A stretch of DNA of 64,000 nucleotides from Phaeocystidibacter marisrubri (GTDB lineage: Bacteria > Bacteroidota > Bacteroidia > Flavobacteriales > Schleiferiaceae), in assembly GCF_008933165.1 (NCBI RefSeq), contig NZ_WBVQ01000001.1, positions 868,001-932,000 of the forward strand, given 5' to 3'. Below are positions 51,291 to 59,916 of this stretch, one piece after another. The translations under genes and the position numbers were made by a program. A model generated the notes under the pieces. The model searched no databases and had not been told where the DNA came from. It saw nothing but the letters and a program-made list of their open reading frames with translations. Position 1 is the stretch's first letter. Each line of letters opens with the position of its first letter.

Positions 51291-52054
51291 AAGTAGTAAT
51301 CTTAGCTGGAGGCTACGGATCGAGATTAGGACATGTAACGGAATTGATTCCGAAACCAATGGTAGAGGTTGGAGGTCGCCCTATCATTTGGCACATTATG
51401 AAGATATATGCTGCGCATGGCTTTAATGAGTTCGTGATTGCCTTGGGTTACAAAGGCAATGTGATTAAGGATTACTTCTACAAGTTGAAGAACTTCAGTT
51501 CAGATTTCACGGTCAACACAGCTACGGGTGAGATTCAGTACCACAGCGATAATGCTGATGAATGGAAGGTAACGCTCGTGGATACGGGACTTGAAACTTT
51601 GAAAGGCGGCAGAATCAAGCGTCTAGAAAAGTACTTGGACGATGTGAATTTCCTCACCTACGGAGATGGCGTTTCTAATGTTGATCTTCAGGCACTTCTC
51701 GAGTACCATAAGAACCACCAAAAGACAGTCACCATTACGGGTGTACGCCCTCCTTCACTGTTTGGAGAGGTGATTCAGAAAGATGGTCAAGTGTTGTCTT
51801 TTGAAGAGAAACCTCAAATTGGTCAGGGTTTGATCAATGGAGGGTTTATGGTATTCAATAAGAGTATGCTGGACAAGTTGAGCACCGATGTGAATTGCGA
51901 CTTTGAATTCGGTCCACTTGAAGATTTGGCAAACGAAGGCGAAGTGATGGTTCATATCCACGATGGTTTCTGGGAATGTGCCGATACGGTTCGCGATGTG
52001 AATCACTTGAACAAGCTTTGGGATAAGAACGAAGCCGAATGGAAGATTTGGTAA
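51287..52054 (+). CDS. rfbF: Glucose-1-phosphate cytidylyltransferase
   Basis: A 255-residue nucleotidyltransferase forming CDP-glucose, the entry to CDP-deoxysugars. The N-terminus shows the pyrophosphorylase motif LAGGYGSRLGHVTELIPKPM, followed by GGRPIIWHIMKIYAAHG and FLTYGDGVSNVD; the length and the segment FWECADTVRDVNHLN match RfbF. It is followed by rfbG after 19 bp. Confidence 0.94.
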   Translation: MKVVILAGGYGSRLGHVTELIPKPMVEVGGRPIIWHIMKIYAAHGFNEFVIALGYKGNVIKDYFYKLKNFSSDFTVNTATGEIQYHSDNADEWKVTLVDTGLETLKGGRIKRLEKYLDDVNFLTYGDGVSNVDLQALLEYHKNHQKTVTITGVRPPSLFGEVIQKDGQVLSFEEKPQIGQGLINGGFMVFNKSMLDKLSTDVNCDFEFGPLEDLANEGEVMVHIHDGFWECADTVRDVNHLNKLWDKNEAEWKIW

Positions 52055-52073
52055 TCATTTAGTCTGAGTTTCC

Positions 52074-53162
52074 ATGAAGTTTCTAGAAGTATATAGAGGA
52101 AAAAAGGTAATTGTAACGGGGCACACGGGCTTTAAGGGTTCTTGGATGTCCTATTGGCTGCATTCCGTTGGTGCTCATGTGGTTGGTATTGGTCTTGACC
52201 CCAAACGGGAAGAAGATCTCTACCATCAGTTAGAGCTATCATCTAAGATTGTCGATTATCGAGAGGATATTCGAAACCTTTCGAAGATGGTTGAAATCTT
52301 TGAAGCAGAACAGCCTGATTTCGTTTTTCACATGGCTGCTCAAGCCCTAGTGATTGATGGTTACAATGATCCAGTGTATACCTATGAGGTGAACGTTACC
52401 GGTACCGCTAATATCCTGGAAGCTCTGAGATCTCTTTCGAAAAAGGCAGTTGGTGTTTTCATTACTACAGACAAAGTGTATGAGAACAAAGAGTGGGAAT
52501 GGCCTTATCGTGAAAGCGATGAATTGGGAGGATATGATCCCTACAGTTCAAGCAAAGCGGCGGCGGAAATTCTTATCCAATCATTTAGAAAGTCTTTTTT
52601 CAATCCCAATTCTTACGATGATCATTTGAAGTCTGTTGCTTCTGTTCGAGCTGGAAATGTCATTGGCGGCGGAGATTGGTCAGATAATCGAATCGTCCCA
52701 GATTGTATGAAGTCGATTCAACAATCGAAGGATATCGAATTGAGAAGTCCACTTGCTGTTCGACCTTGGCAACATGTATTAGAACCTATTGGAGGTTACC
52801 TTCTTTTGGGAGCTAAGATGTTTGAGAATCCAACGGAGCTCTGTGAAGCGTTCAACTTTGGGCCAGAAGCAGAGAACGTATTAACGGTTAAAGATCTTGT
52901 GGATGGTTTTGTAAAGCTGTCTGGTAAAGTTTCTTGGATTGATGTTTCAGACAAGAAAGTTCACCACGAGGCAAACCTTCTCACATTAGACATTAATAAA
53001 GCGAAAAAGAGATTGAATTGGCATCCAATTCTCGGACCATCAGACACGATCAAGTACACTTTTGATTGGTATATGTCGGTGGCAGAGAGTGGTGCTGAAC
53101 AACTCTGCTCAATTCAGATAAACGACTACTCAGAGAGATGGAATTCAAAGAGAGAAAGCTAA
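52074..53162 (+). CDS. rfbG: CDP-glucose 4,6-dehydratase
   Basis: A 362-residue extended SDR making CDP-4-keto-6-deoxyglucose. Visible are VTGHTGFKGSWMSYWL (cofactor loop with the RfbG-specific FKGSW), HMAAQALV, TTDKVYENKEW, YSSSKAAAEI and RAGNVIGGGDWSDNRIVPD, all typical of RfbG/DdhB. It overlaps the next gene by 25 bases. Confidence 0.95.
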   Translation: MKFLEVYRGKKVIVTGHTGFKGSWMSYWLHSVGAHVVGIGLDPKREEDLYHQLELSSKIVDYREDIRNLSKMVEIFEAEQPDFVFHMAAQALVIDGYNDPVYTYEVNVTGTANILEALRSLSKKAVGVFITTDKVYENKEWEWPYRESDELGGYDPYSSSKAAAEILIQSFRKSFFNPNSYDDHLKSVASVRAGNVIGGGDWSDNRIVPDCMKSIQQSKDIELRSPLAVRPWQHVLEPIGGYLLLGAKMFENPTELCEAFNFGPEAENVLTVKDLVDGFVKLSGKVSWIDVSDKKVHHEANLLTLDINKAKKRLNWHPILGPSDTIKYTFDWYMSVAESGAEQLCSIQINDYSERWNSKRES

Positions 53163-53704
53163 AAGGCGTTTTTGAGATTACGCTAAACCCCATTCGCGAT
53201 CACAGAGGCTTTTTTATGAGAAGCTATGATGTGAAAGAATTTGAAGCTCACGGTATTCACAGAGAGTGGAAACAAGAGAATCACTCCAAATCCATTCACA
53301 CTGGTGTTGTTCGTGGAATGCATTTTCAACTTCCGCCGCATTCAGAAACAAAGATGATTCGCTGTATTGCTGGTGCCGTTTGGGATGTGTTTGTAGATCT
53401 CAGATTGGGTTCGCCCACCTTTGGACAATGGGATGCTGTAGAGTTGACACCAGAAAATGGAAAGCAAGTCTACATTCCTAGAGGATTTGGTCATGGGTTC
53501 TGCACCTTGAAGCCAAATAGCGAGGTCGTATATAAAGTCGACAACTTCTACAACAAAGAAGCGGAACGTGGTATTCTGTGGTCCGATCCAGACATTGGAA
53601 TCGATTGGCCATTGAACGGTGTGGAGCCAACGCTTTCAGATAAAGATAAAAACAACTTAACGCTGGCTCAATTTGTCGAAGAGTACAAGGGCATTGAGCT
53701 GTAA
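53138..53704 (+). CDS. RmlC-like sugar epimerase in the CDP-sugar branch
   Basis: A 188-residue cupin of the dTDP-4-dehydrorhamnose 3,5-epimerase superfamily, with DHRGFFMRSYD, GVVRGMHFQLPPHSETKMIRC (catalytic His), VDLRLGSPTFG and YIPRGFGHGF. It is related to but distinct from the rfbC product at 30121. Being between rfbG and an aminotransferase gene, it probably epimerises CDP-4-keto-6-deoxyglucose rather than a dTDP-sugar. Mono-epimerase or 3,5-epimerase activity cannot be told from sequence. Confidence 0.82.
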   Translation: MEFKERKLKGVFEITLNPIRDHRGFFMRSYDVKEFEAHGIHREWKQENHSKSIHTGVVRGMHFQLPPHSETKMIRCIAGAVWDVFVDLRLGSPTFGQWDAVELTPENGKQVYIPRGFGHGFCTLKPNSEVVYKVDNFYNKEAERGILWSDPDIGIDWPLNGVEPTLSDKDKNNLTLAQFVEEYKGIEL

Positions 53705-53715
53705 ATTAAACGCAT

Positions 53716-54843
53716 ATGAATATTAGACTATTCAAACCTTCAGTAGGTCAGGAAGAGCTTGATAACATTAAAGCTGCCTTTGAAAGATCATGGATTGGAC
53801 TGGGGCCAAATGTGAACGAATTCGAAGAAGAGTGGGCAAAGTTTGTCGGTTCTGAAATCGCCATTGGCGTGAATTCAGCTACAGCGGCACTACACCTTGC
53901 TATTGCGTGCTTTAATTTCCCAAAAGGAAAGAAGGTTCTTGTTCCTTCTCAGACTTTCGCCGCTACGGCAACAGCGGTATTGTACAATGATTTGGTTCCT
54001 GTATTCGTGGATTCAGATCCAGTGACGCTCGGTATCGATTTGGACGATATGAAGGCCAAGTATGATGAAGATTGCGTTGCTGTCATTCCGGTTCACTATG
54101 CCGGACATCCTGTACCTATGGAGGTATTGGTGCCATGGGCAAAGGAAAAAGGTCTTCGTGTTATTGAAGATTGCGCCCATACAGCAGGAGCTATGTACAA
54201 AGGTAAAATCCTTGGTACCTGGGGAGACATTGGTTGTTATTCCTTTGAAGAGAAGAAGTTAATGACCACCGGCGACGGAGGTATGATGGTGACCAACGAT
54301 CCTGAGCTCTTTAAGGATGTAAAGGCAATGCGCTGGGTAGGCATCGATAAGGATAACTGGAAAACAGCGCAATCGTACACCGACGAGAAGCGTGATGCCA
54401 TGCACTGGTTTTATGAAATCAATGTGCTCGGTTATAAATACAATATGAATGACCTCGCGGCAGCGATTGGATTGGCCCAGCTTAAGAAGTTGCCGGCAAT
54501 GAATGCTAGGAGATCTGAGATCATTCAGAAATACATGGATGGACTTCAAGGAGTAGAAGGTGTTATGCCATTGCTTCCTTTTGAGCCTTCCAACTACTGC
54601 TACCAAATGTTTGGTATTAGAGCGGATAGAAGAGATGAATTGATGATTCACCTTAAATCGAAGGGAATCGCTACGGGTTGTCACTACACACCGCTATCGA
54701 TGCAGCCTCTCTTTACTCCATATGCAAAAGACTGTGGATTTATTGAAGCTGAATCTGAACGATTGATGACACTTCCGCTCCATGCAGATCTTACAGACGA
54801 AGAAGTAGAATACGTCATTGAAAACATTAGAGCTTTTAAATGA
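53716..54843 (+). CDS. DegT/DnrJ/EryC1-family aminotransferase, probably on a CDP-4-keto-6-deoxyhexose
   Basis: A 375-residue PLP enzyme: FKPSVGQEELDNI at the N-terminus, NSATAALHLAI, PSQTFAATATAV, EDCAHTAGA, and Schiff-base Lys181 in SFEEKKLMTTGDGG. RfbH-type 3-dehydratases have histidine at this position and a [2Fe-2S] site; the lysine here indicates a true aminotransferase. With rfbF, rfbG and the RmlC-like gene it should make a CDP-linked 4-amino (or 3-amino) 4,6-dideoxyhexose. A WbpE-like role in the uronic acid pathway is an alternative. Confidence 0.82.
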   Translation: MNIRLFKPSVGQEELDNIKAAFERSWIGLGPNVNEFEEEWAKFVGSEIAIGVNSATAALHLAIACFNFPKGKKVLVPSQTFAATATAVLYNDLVPVFVDSDPVTLGIDLDDMKAKYDEDCVAVIPVHYAGHPVPMEVLVPWAKEKGLRVIEDCAHTAGAMYKGKILGTWGDIGCYSFEEKKLMTTGDGGMMVTNDPELFKDVKAMRWVGIDKDNWKTAQSYTDEKRDAMHWFYEINVLGYKYNMNDLAAAIGLAQLKKLPAMNARRSEIIQKYMDGLQGVEGVMPLLPFEPSNYCYQMFGIRADRRDELMIHLKSKGIATGCHYTPLSMQPLFTPYAKDCGFIEAESERLMTLPLHADLTDEEVEYVIENIRAFK

Positions 54844-55415
54844 TGCTCGATTTGCTTCGAAAGGCTTCTAAAGTACTTAGCTATCTGTTCCGCCCATTCA
54901 TTATTGGGTGGAACAGCATCAGCTTTTTCGTTCGCTATCTACTGGCTGGACGAAGCAACGCTTTTTCTTACTTGAGCAGGGTTGGAAAGGAGTCTATCAT
55001 CCCCATCATGAGATTAATGGGGGCTCAAATAGGTTCCAACTGCGATATAGAAACGGGGATTGTATTTCACAATTGCCATGATTTGAGAAAGCTCAGAATA
55101 GGTAATGATGTTCACATAGGGAAGCAGTGCTTTTTTGATTTGAGAGAAGAAATACACATTTCTTCTAACGTGGTTGTTTCTATGAAGTGCACTTTTATCA
55201 CGCACATGGAGTTGACACAATCTAATCTCAGTCATCAATATCCTGCGAGCAGTGGTAAAATTCAAATTGGTCAGCATTCATACATTGGATCGGGTTCAAC
55301 GGTTTTAATGAATGTAATCATTGGGTCAGAAGTGGTGGTGGCTGCAAATACATTGCTCATCCGATCAGTTGAATCGAAATCGAAGGTCAAGGGAATACCT
55401 GGCAAGCAATTTTAA
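54840..55415 (+). CDS. Hexapeptide-repeat acetyltransferase
   Basis: A 191-residue protein with a hydrophobic/basic N-terminus (residues ~15-35) followed by a left-handed beta-helix (MGAQIGSNCDIETG, IGNDVHIGKQCFFD, IGQHSYIGSGSTVLMNVIIGSEVVVAANTL) and the conserved C-terminal KGIPGKQF. This is the WbbJ/maltose-O-acetyltransferase type used to O- or N-acetylate polysaccharide sugars. Its position after the aminotransferase suggests that the new amino group could be the acceptor. It overlaps the preceding stop by four bases. Confidence 0.8.
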   Translation: MMLDLLRKASKVLSYLFRPFIIGWNSISFFVRYLLAGRSNAFSYLSRVGKESIIPIMRLMGAQIGSNCDIETGIVFHNCHDLRKLRIGNDVHIGKQCFFDLREEIHISSNVVVSMKCTFITHMELTQSNLSHQYPASSGKIQIGQHSYIGSGSTVLMNVIIGSEVVVAANTLLIRSVESKSKVKGIPGKQF

Positions 55416-55431
55416 CCTAGACAATAGAGCT

Positions 55432-56910
55432 TTGGCATCGGAATTTAAAAGTCTCTTAAAAAGCACCTCGATGCTTGCAGGAACTAGATTTGCTCAATTT
55501 TTTGCAAGTTTAGCTCGTGTAAAGATTAGCGCTTTGATTCTTGGTACTACTGGTGTAGGTATCGTAGATCAAATTACATTTCTAACCAATAAAGTTTCGC
55601 AGTTTACGACCATTGGGACAGCTGAAGCTTTTGTCAAGCAATTAGCTGAAAGTAAATCAAAGGATGATGCTAAATCGCTTATTTACTCAGCATTTAAGTC
55701 ATATGCATTAGTCATATTTGGGTTTGTGGTGCTGAGCGTTGGGTTAATGCTTGGTTTTAAAGAAGAGGTCACAAATTATCTCTTTGGTGAAGATGAATAC
55801 ATTGTATACTTCTTTGTTGCGCTTCTTACGTTTCCAATCCTCGTAATTCACAGTTTTCCGTTCTCTATACTGAAGGCTTTTAAAAATGTACGAGCCATCT
55901 CCAGAGCGCGAATTATTACAAGCGCTATTCAGTTTGTCATTTCCATCCCACTCATTCTAATTTGGGAGTTAGAAGGGGCGGTGGCCTACGTTCCTTTGGC
56001 CATTGCAATTGATGTGGCGGTTTTAATGTGGCTTGCGAACAAGAAGTGTTTTCAAGAGTATGAGATTAGTTTTGCACGTATTATAAAAGCGCCACTCAGA
56101 AGAGATTTCTTAAAAGAACTCTTCCTGTTTTCTGCTTTTGGTCTCACTGTTGGTGTCTTCTTGATTATTGTGGAATTAGTCACAAGGTCTATTGTATTGG
56201 ATCACCTAGGAGTTGATGCTATTGGTTTGTATAGTCCAATCTTGTTATTCGCTAGTATTTTTACAGGTTTTATTCTTCCAGCTCTTTCGACGTATTTGTA
56301 TCCTCGATTTAGTGAAATGAAAGGCCATAAGGAGGTAAGTGGGCTTATTAATGATGCATTGCGCATTGGTAGTTTTGGATTAATTCCATTACTGTTTATA
56401 GGTATTCCGTACCATAAACTCATTATTGTAACTTTCTATTCCACAGAATTTCTTGATGCCTCGAATTATCTACCCTATCATTTGATGGGAACTTCCTTCT
56501 TTGTCTGGTGGTACGTGTTCTCACAATCCCTTACCCCGATGGGTAAAATTAAGGTTCACGGGGTGTTTAGATTGTTTTATGGAAGTATTGACTTACTCGT
56601 TACCTACTGGGCTGTGAATCGTTATGGATTGATAGGATGGACGTTGAAATTTATCGTATCCCCATTTGTTTTCTTTTGGGTCTATATGATTTACACCAGA
56701 ATCACATTTGATTTCTCATATCGCTTGAGCACCTTGAAGCTTATGGCATATGTGTTCATTGGAGGAGTGTCTCTCACAGTTTTGAGTCAGATGAACGATT
56801 TAACTCGCAATTTGAATTTCGTTATTGGTCCATTGCTCTTGCTTGGAACTTGGTACATCGCGTCCAAAGAGGAACGAAATGCACTTCTTTCTAAACTCAG
56901 AAGAAAATAA
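55432..56910 (+). CDS. wzx: Polysaccharide flippase (Wzx/PST family)
   Basis: A 492-residue multi-pass protein with ~12-14 hydrophobic segments, of the MATE-like polysaccharide transporter family. It moves lipid-linked repeat units across the inner membrane. The N-terminal LKSTSMLAGTRFAQFFASLARVK and following GVGIVDQITFL loop are characteristic. The frame is open from 55321, overlapping the acetyltransferase; a TTG at 55432, 17 bp after that stop, gives a natural N-terminus (LASEFKSLLK), while the first ATG (55471) would cut into the first helix. Start choice is moderately sure. Confidence 0.85.
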   Translation: MASEFKSLLKSTSMLAGTRFAQFFASLARVKISALILGTTGVGIVDQITFLTNKVSQFTTIGTAEAFVKQLAESKSKDDAKSLIYSAFKSYALVIFGFVVLSVGLMLGFKEEVTNYLFGEDEYIVYFFVALLTFPILVIHSFPFSILKAFKNVRAISRARIITSAIQFVISIPLILIWELEGAVAYVPLAIAIDVAVLMWLANKKCFQEYEISFARIIKAPLRRDFLKELFLFSAFGLTVGVFLIIVELVTRSIVLDHLGVDAIGLYSPILLFASIFTGFILPALSTYLYPRFSEMKGHKEVSGLINDALRIGSFGLIPLLFIGIPYHKLIIVTFYSTEFLDASNYLPYHLMGTSFFVWWYVFSQSLTPMGKIKVHGVFRLFYGSIDLLVTYWAVNRYGLIGWTLKFIVSPFVFFWVYMIYTRITFDFSYRLSTLKLMAYVFIGGVSLTVLSQMNDLTRNLNFVIGPLLLLGTWYIASKEERNALLSKLRRK

Positions 56911-56924
56911 CATACATCATTGAT

Positions 56925-57782
56925 ATGATCAAAAAGTCAAAACAAGCACTCAGTAAGTTGGCCAAGAAATCACAAGGAGTTATTTCTGGACTCAACCTGC
57001 CTTCGGTTTCAGATGTAGATCCAAAAGTGTATGATTATCAATTTGTTGATAAAGTTCTCAAGACAAAAATTGACAAACATCTCTTCTTAGTTTGTGCGCC
57101 CAAATCTGGATCAACTTGGTTATCTCATGTTGTTGAAGAATTGCTGGATTGGCCAAGTGTTAGGCTGGCTCCCAGTTTTGAACACAGAGAGCAGGAAATT
57201 GATTTGCTACCACTTTTGAGAAACTCAAATGCTCCTAAAGTTTACTCTTCTCATCAACATTGTAGGTATAGCTTGTATACGGAGAAAATATGTCGTCTCA
57301 TCAATTCTCACATTGTACTTCAAGTGAGAGACATCTTCGATACAGTATATTCTTATGTCGATCACATGAACAAAGAGAGCGTAAGGGTTCCAGCTGGTTT
57401 CATGAACGATGAGATTTGGTCGAAGATGGACGATGAAGCTAAGTTTAGTTTTGTAGTTGATATGATCATTCCTTGGTACTTTAATTTTTATGCAGGTTGG
57501 ATGACTTCTCCTTTGCGCCAAGAGGGAAAGGTGCATTTGATCACTTATCAAGACCTAAAAGAAGATTTTGGAGGTGTCATCAAAGGCATTTTCAATTTCA
57601 TGGATGAGCCACTGTCGGATGATAAATTGAACAATGCAATTAGTGCCTCCAACCAAGCTAATACCAGAAAGAACAAAGGCGTGGCTGGACGCGGACAAGG
57701 ACTGCCTAAGGAACTTCAAGCTCGTATCCGCAGGTATGCCACTTATTATCCAGACGTTGATTTCACACCATTAGGACTATAG
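56925..57782 (+). CDS. PAPS-dependent sulfotransferase
   Basis: A 285-residue soluble sulfotransferase. The 5'-phosphosulfate loop is CAPKSGSTWL (residues 57-66) and the 3'-phosphate region IVLQVRDIFDTVYSYVDH follows near residue 130, the two hallmark PAPS-binding motifs. The C-terminal part has RKNKGVAGRGQG. Lying between the flippase and glycosyltransferase genes, it probably sulfates a repeat-unit sugar, or less likely another carbohydrate. PAPS-synthesis genes are not in the window. Confidence 0.87.
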   Translation: MIKKSKQALSKLAKKSQGVISGLNLPSVSDVDPKVYDYQFVDKVLKTKIDKHLFLVCAPKSGSTWLSHVVEELLDWPSVRLAPSFEHREQEIDLLPLLRNSNAPKVYSSHQHCRYSLYTEKICRLINSHIVLQVRDIFDTVYSYVDHMNKESVRVPAGFMNDEIWSKMDDEAKFSFVVDMIIPWYFNFYAGWMTSPLRQEGKVHLITYQDLKEDFGGVIKGIFNFMDEPLSDDKLNNAISASNQANTRKNKGVAGRGQGLPKELQARIRRYATYYPDVDFTPLGL

Positions 57783-57785
57783 GCC

Positions 57786-58733
57786 ATGATTACAGCGATT
57801 ACACTGAATTACAATCAGAACGACTATACCAGCAAATGTGCTCTTTCCGTGTTAGAATCGGTGGGAGAAGACATTCATTTAGTGGTTATTGACAATGGCT
57901 CTACAGAAGATAATTTCAGAGAGCTTAAATCTTTACTACCTCTTGATGATTCACGATTGACTGTTCATAGAATTGTTGACAATATCGGGTACGTTGGGGG
58001 TGTGAATGTAGGATTGAAAATTGCTTTCGAGCAAAGAAATTCGGATTACACACTTGTCATGAATAATGACACTATCATCGATTCGAAAGCAATCACTGAA
58101 TTGATACAAACCGCCAAGAAGCACGATAATAAGGCCATCGTATCAGGTAAAGTATATAACTATGATGAACAAGATACACTCCAGTTCATCGGTAATGGTA
58201 AAGGCAAAACTGGATTACTTGATTTTCCCGCTTTTGTCAAGAATAGAAGAGAGAAGGATCTCGGTCAATACGATCAAGAGATGGAGATGGGTATGATTGA
58301 TGACATCTTCTGGTTGATTCCGAAACTTGTCTTTGATCAAGTTGGGTATTATTCAAATTACTTCTTTCTCTATGGGGAGCAAAACGACTATGCACTCAGA
58401 GCGGTCAAGGCTGGAAATAAATTGATTTACACGCCAAATGCGAAGATTTGGCATAAAGGCAAGGTCACCACGGCCGATGGAGATTCGAACTCACCGAAAA
58501 TTGAGTATTGGAGATCTTTTGCCGTAATGAAAATTGCTGTACTTCACTTTTCAGGAGCTGATTCTAAAAAGCTCTTGTCACAATGGAAATACAAGAGAAC
58601 ATTGAAAGTGATGATTTGGATTCTTACAGGAAAATCAAAGTTCTCATCACTCAAAGCTCACCTTCTTGCCATTAAGCATTTCAAATTTTGGAATAAAGTG
58701 AGGTATGTAGACAACGGATACAACCCATTTTGA
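57786..58733 (+). CDS. GT2-family glycosyltransferase
   Basis: A 315-residue inverting GT-A enzyme. N-terminal VIDNGSTEDNF (nucleotide-binding aspartate), LVMNNDTIID (metal-binding motif in place of DxD), and FFLYGEQNDYALRAVKAG with TPNAKIWHKG in the acceptor half, the pattern of rhamnosyltransferase-like GT2 proteins. No membrane segment is evident. The sugar donor is unknown; a rhamnose or deoxysugar donor would fit the neighbourhood. Confidence 0.88.
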   Translation: MITAITLNYNQNDYTSKCALSVLESVGEDIHLVVIDNGSTEDNFRELKSLLPLDDSRLTVHRIVDNIGYVGGVNVGLKIAFEQRNSDYTLVMNNDTIIDSKAITELIQTAKKHDNKAIVSGKVYNYDEQDTLQFIGNGKGKTGLLDFPAFVKNRREKDLGQYDQEMEMGMIDDIFWLIPKLVFDQVGYYSNYFFLYGEQNDYALRAVKAGNKLIYTPNAKIWHKGKVTTADGDSNSPKIEYWRSFAVMKIAVLHFSGADSKKLLSQWKYKRTLKVMIWILTGKSKFSSLKAHLLAIKHFKFWNKVRYVDNGYNPF

Positions 58734-58743
58734 TTCTGGAAAC

Positions 58744-59913
58744 ATGAGCAAAGGGACAATCATATATATAGGAGGATTCATACTTCCAGATGGTAACGCA
58801 GCTGCACAACGCGTAATCGGATTGGCAAAGGGTTATAAGGACCTAGGCTACCACATCGTATTTGTGGATACTCAGCACGGTCTAGAAGAAAGAGACGTGC
58901 TGAAGACGTATCATCAGGAGCATGGTTTTGATGTATATAGTGTTCCGTATCCAACAGGAGTCCTCGATTGGGTTCGCAATGTCACTTCTCATCAATCATT
59001 TCTAAAGGTATTTGAAGAAGTTTCTAAGGGTGGGGATATTAAAGCGGTAATCGCTTATAACTATTCGTCCATTGCTTTGGCTAGAATCATTAAATTCTGT
59101 CAGAGACGAACCATTCCTGTAGTTTCAGATAATACAGAGTGGGCTCTTGGTAGCATGAAAAGTCCGTCGGGAATTCTGAAAAATATAGATACTTGGTTGT
59201 TGATGACAGTTGTTCAGAAAAGATTGAATGGAGTCATTGCCATTTCTGAGTTCCTCTACAACTACTATTTCAAAATAGTTCCCAACGTGGTTCAAATACC
59301 ACCTACAGTGGACAAAGCCGACGAGAAATGGCCGAAGCAGATTACCTCTACTGACCACACCTTAAAGCTGATTTATGCCGGATCTCCTGGCAATGGAAGG
59401 AAGGATAGACTTGACAAGATCATTTGGTCATTGGTCCAATGTGAGCAGGAATTCAAGAAGCCAATTGAGCTTAAAATTATTGGGATTACTGAAGAACAGT
59501 ATCGAGAGAGCTTTAAAATGAGTCCGGAGAAGGGTATACCTACTTTCGTTCAGTTCTTTGGTCGATTGAATCACAAAGAGGTAATTCACCATCTATCACA
59601 AGCTGATTTCTCGATTTTCATAAGGGATACAAATCGAGTGAACACCGCAGGATTTCCTACCAAATTTGTGGAGTCGGTTTCAAGTTCCACACCTGTTTTG
59701 TGTAATAATACGAGTAACCTCAGTGACTTCATCGAGGGTGAGGGTCTCGGCTTTTTTATTGACCCTTCATCCGAACGGAGTTTGTTCGACAGCTTTAAGA
59801 AAGTATTCATGCTTTCAACTGAAGAAAAAAACAGTTTGAAAGAAAGATGTTTAGAGTCTCAAGTTTTTGACTACCAAGTCTATATGTCAGAATTAGAACG
59901 TGTTATTTCCTAA
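58744..59913 (+). CDS. GT4-like glycosyltransferase
   Basis: A 389-residue GT-B-fold protein. The N-terminal half has IIYIGGFILPDGNAAAQRV and SDNTEWALGS; the C-terminal half has LIYAGSPGNGRKDRLDKI, FFGRLNHKEVIHHLSQADFSIF and the EX7E-like KFVESVSSSTPVLC. It is divergent but best matches family GT4. It follows the GT2 gene by ten bases. Donor and acceptor are unknown. Confidence 0.82.
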   Translation: MSKGTIIYIGGFILPDGNAAAQRVIGLAKGYKDLGYHIVFVDTQHGLEERDVLKTYHQEHGFDVYSVPYPTGVLDWVRNVTSHQSFLKVFEEVSKGGDIKAVIAYNYSSIALARIIKFCQRRTIPVVSDNTEWALGSMKSPSGILKNIDTWLLMTVVQKRLNGVIAISEFLYNYYFKIVPNVVQIPPTVDKADEKWPKQITSTDHTLKLIYAGSPGNGRKDRLDKIIWSLVQCEQEFKKPIELKIIGITEEQYRESFKMSPEKGIPTFVQFFGRLNHKEVIHHLSQADFSIFIRDTNRVNTAGFPTKFVESVSSSTPVLCNNTSNLSDFIEGEGLGFFIDPSSERSLFDSFKKVFMLSTEEKNSLKERCLESQVFDYQVYMSELERVIS

Positions 59914-59916
59914 TTG

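Noticed and set aside
53716-54843. RfbH (CDP-4-keto-6-deoxyglucose 3-dehydratase)
   Set aside because: RfbH has histidine at the PLP-lysine position and Fe-S cysteines; this protein has Lys181 and no such cysteine set.
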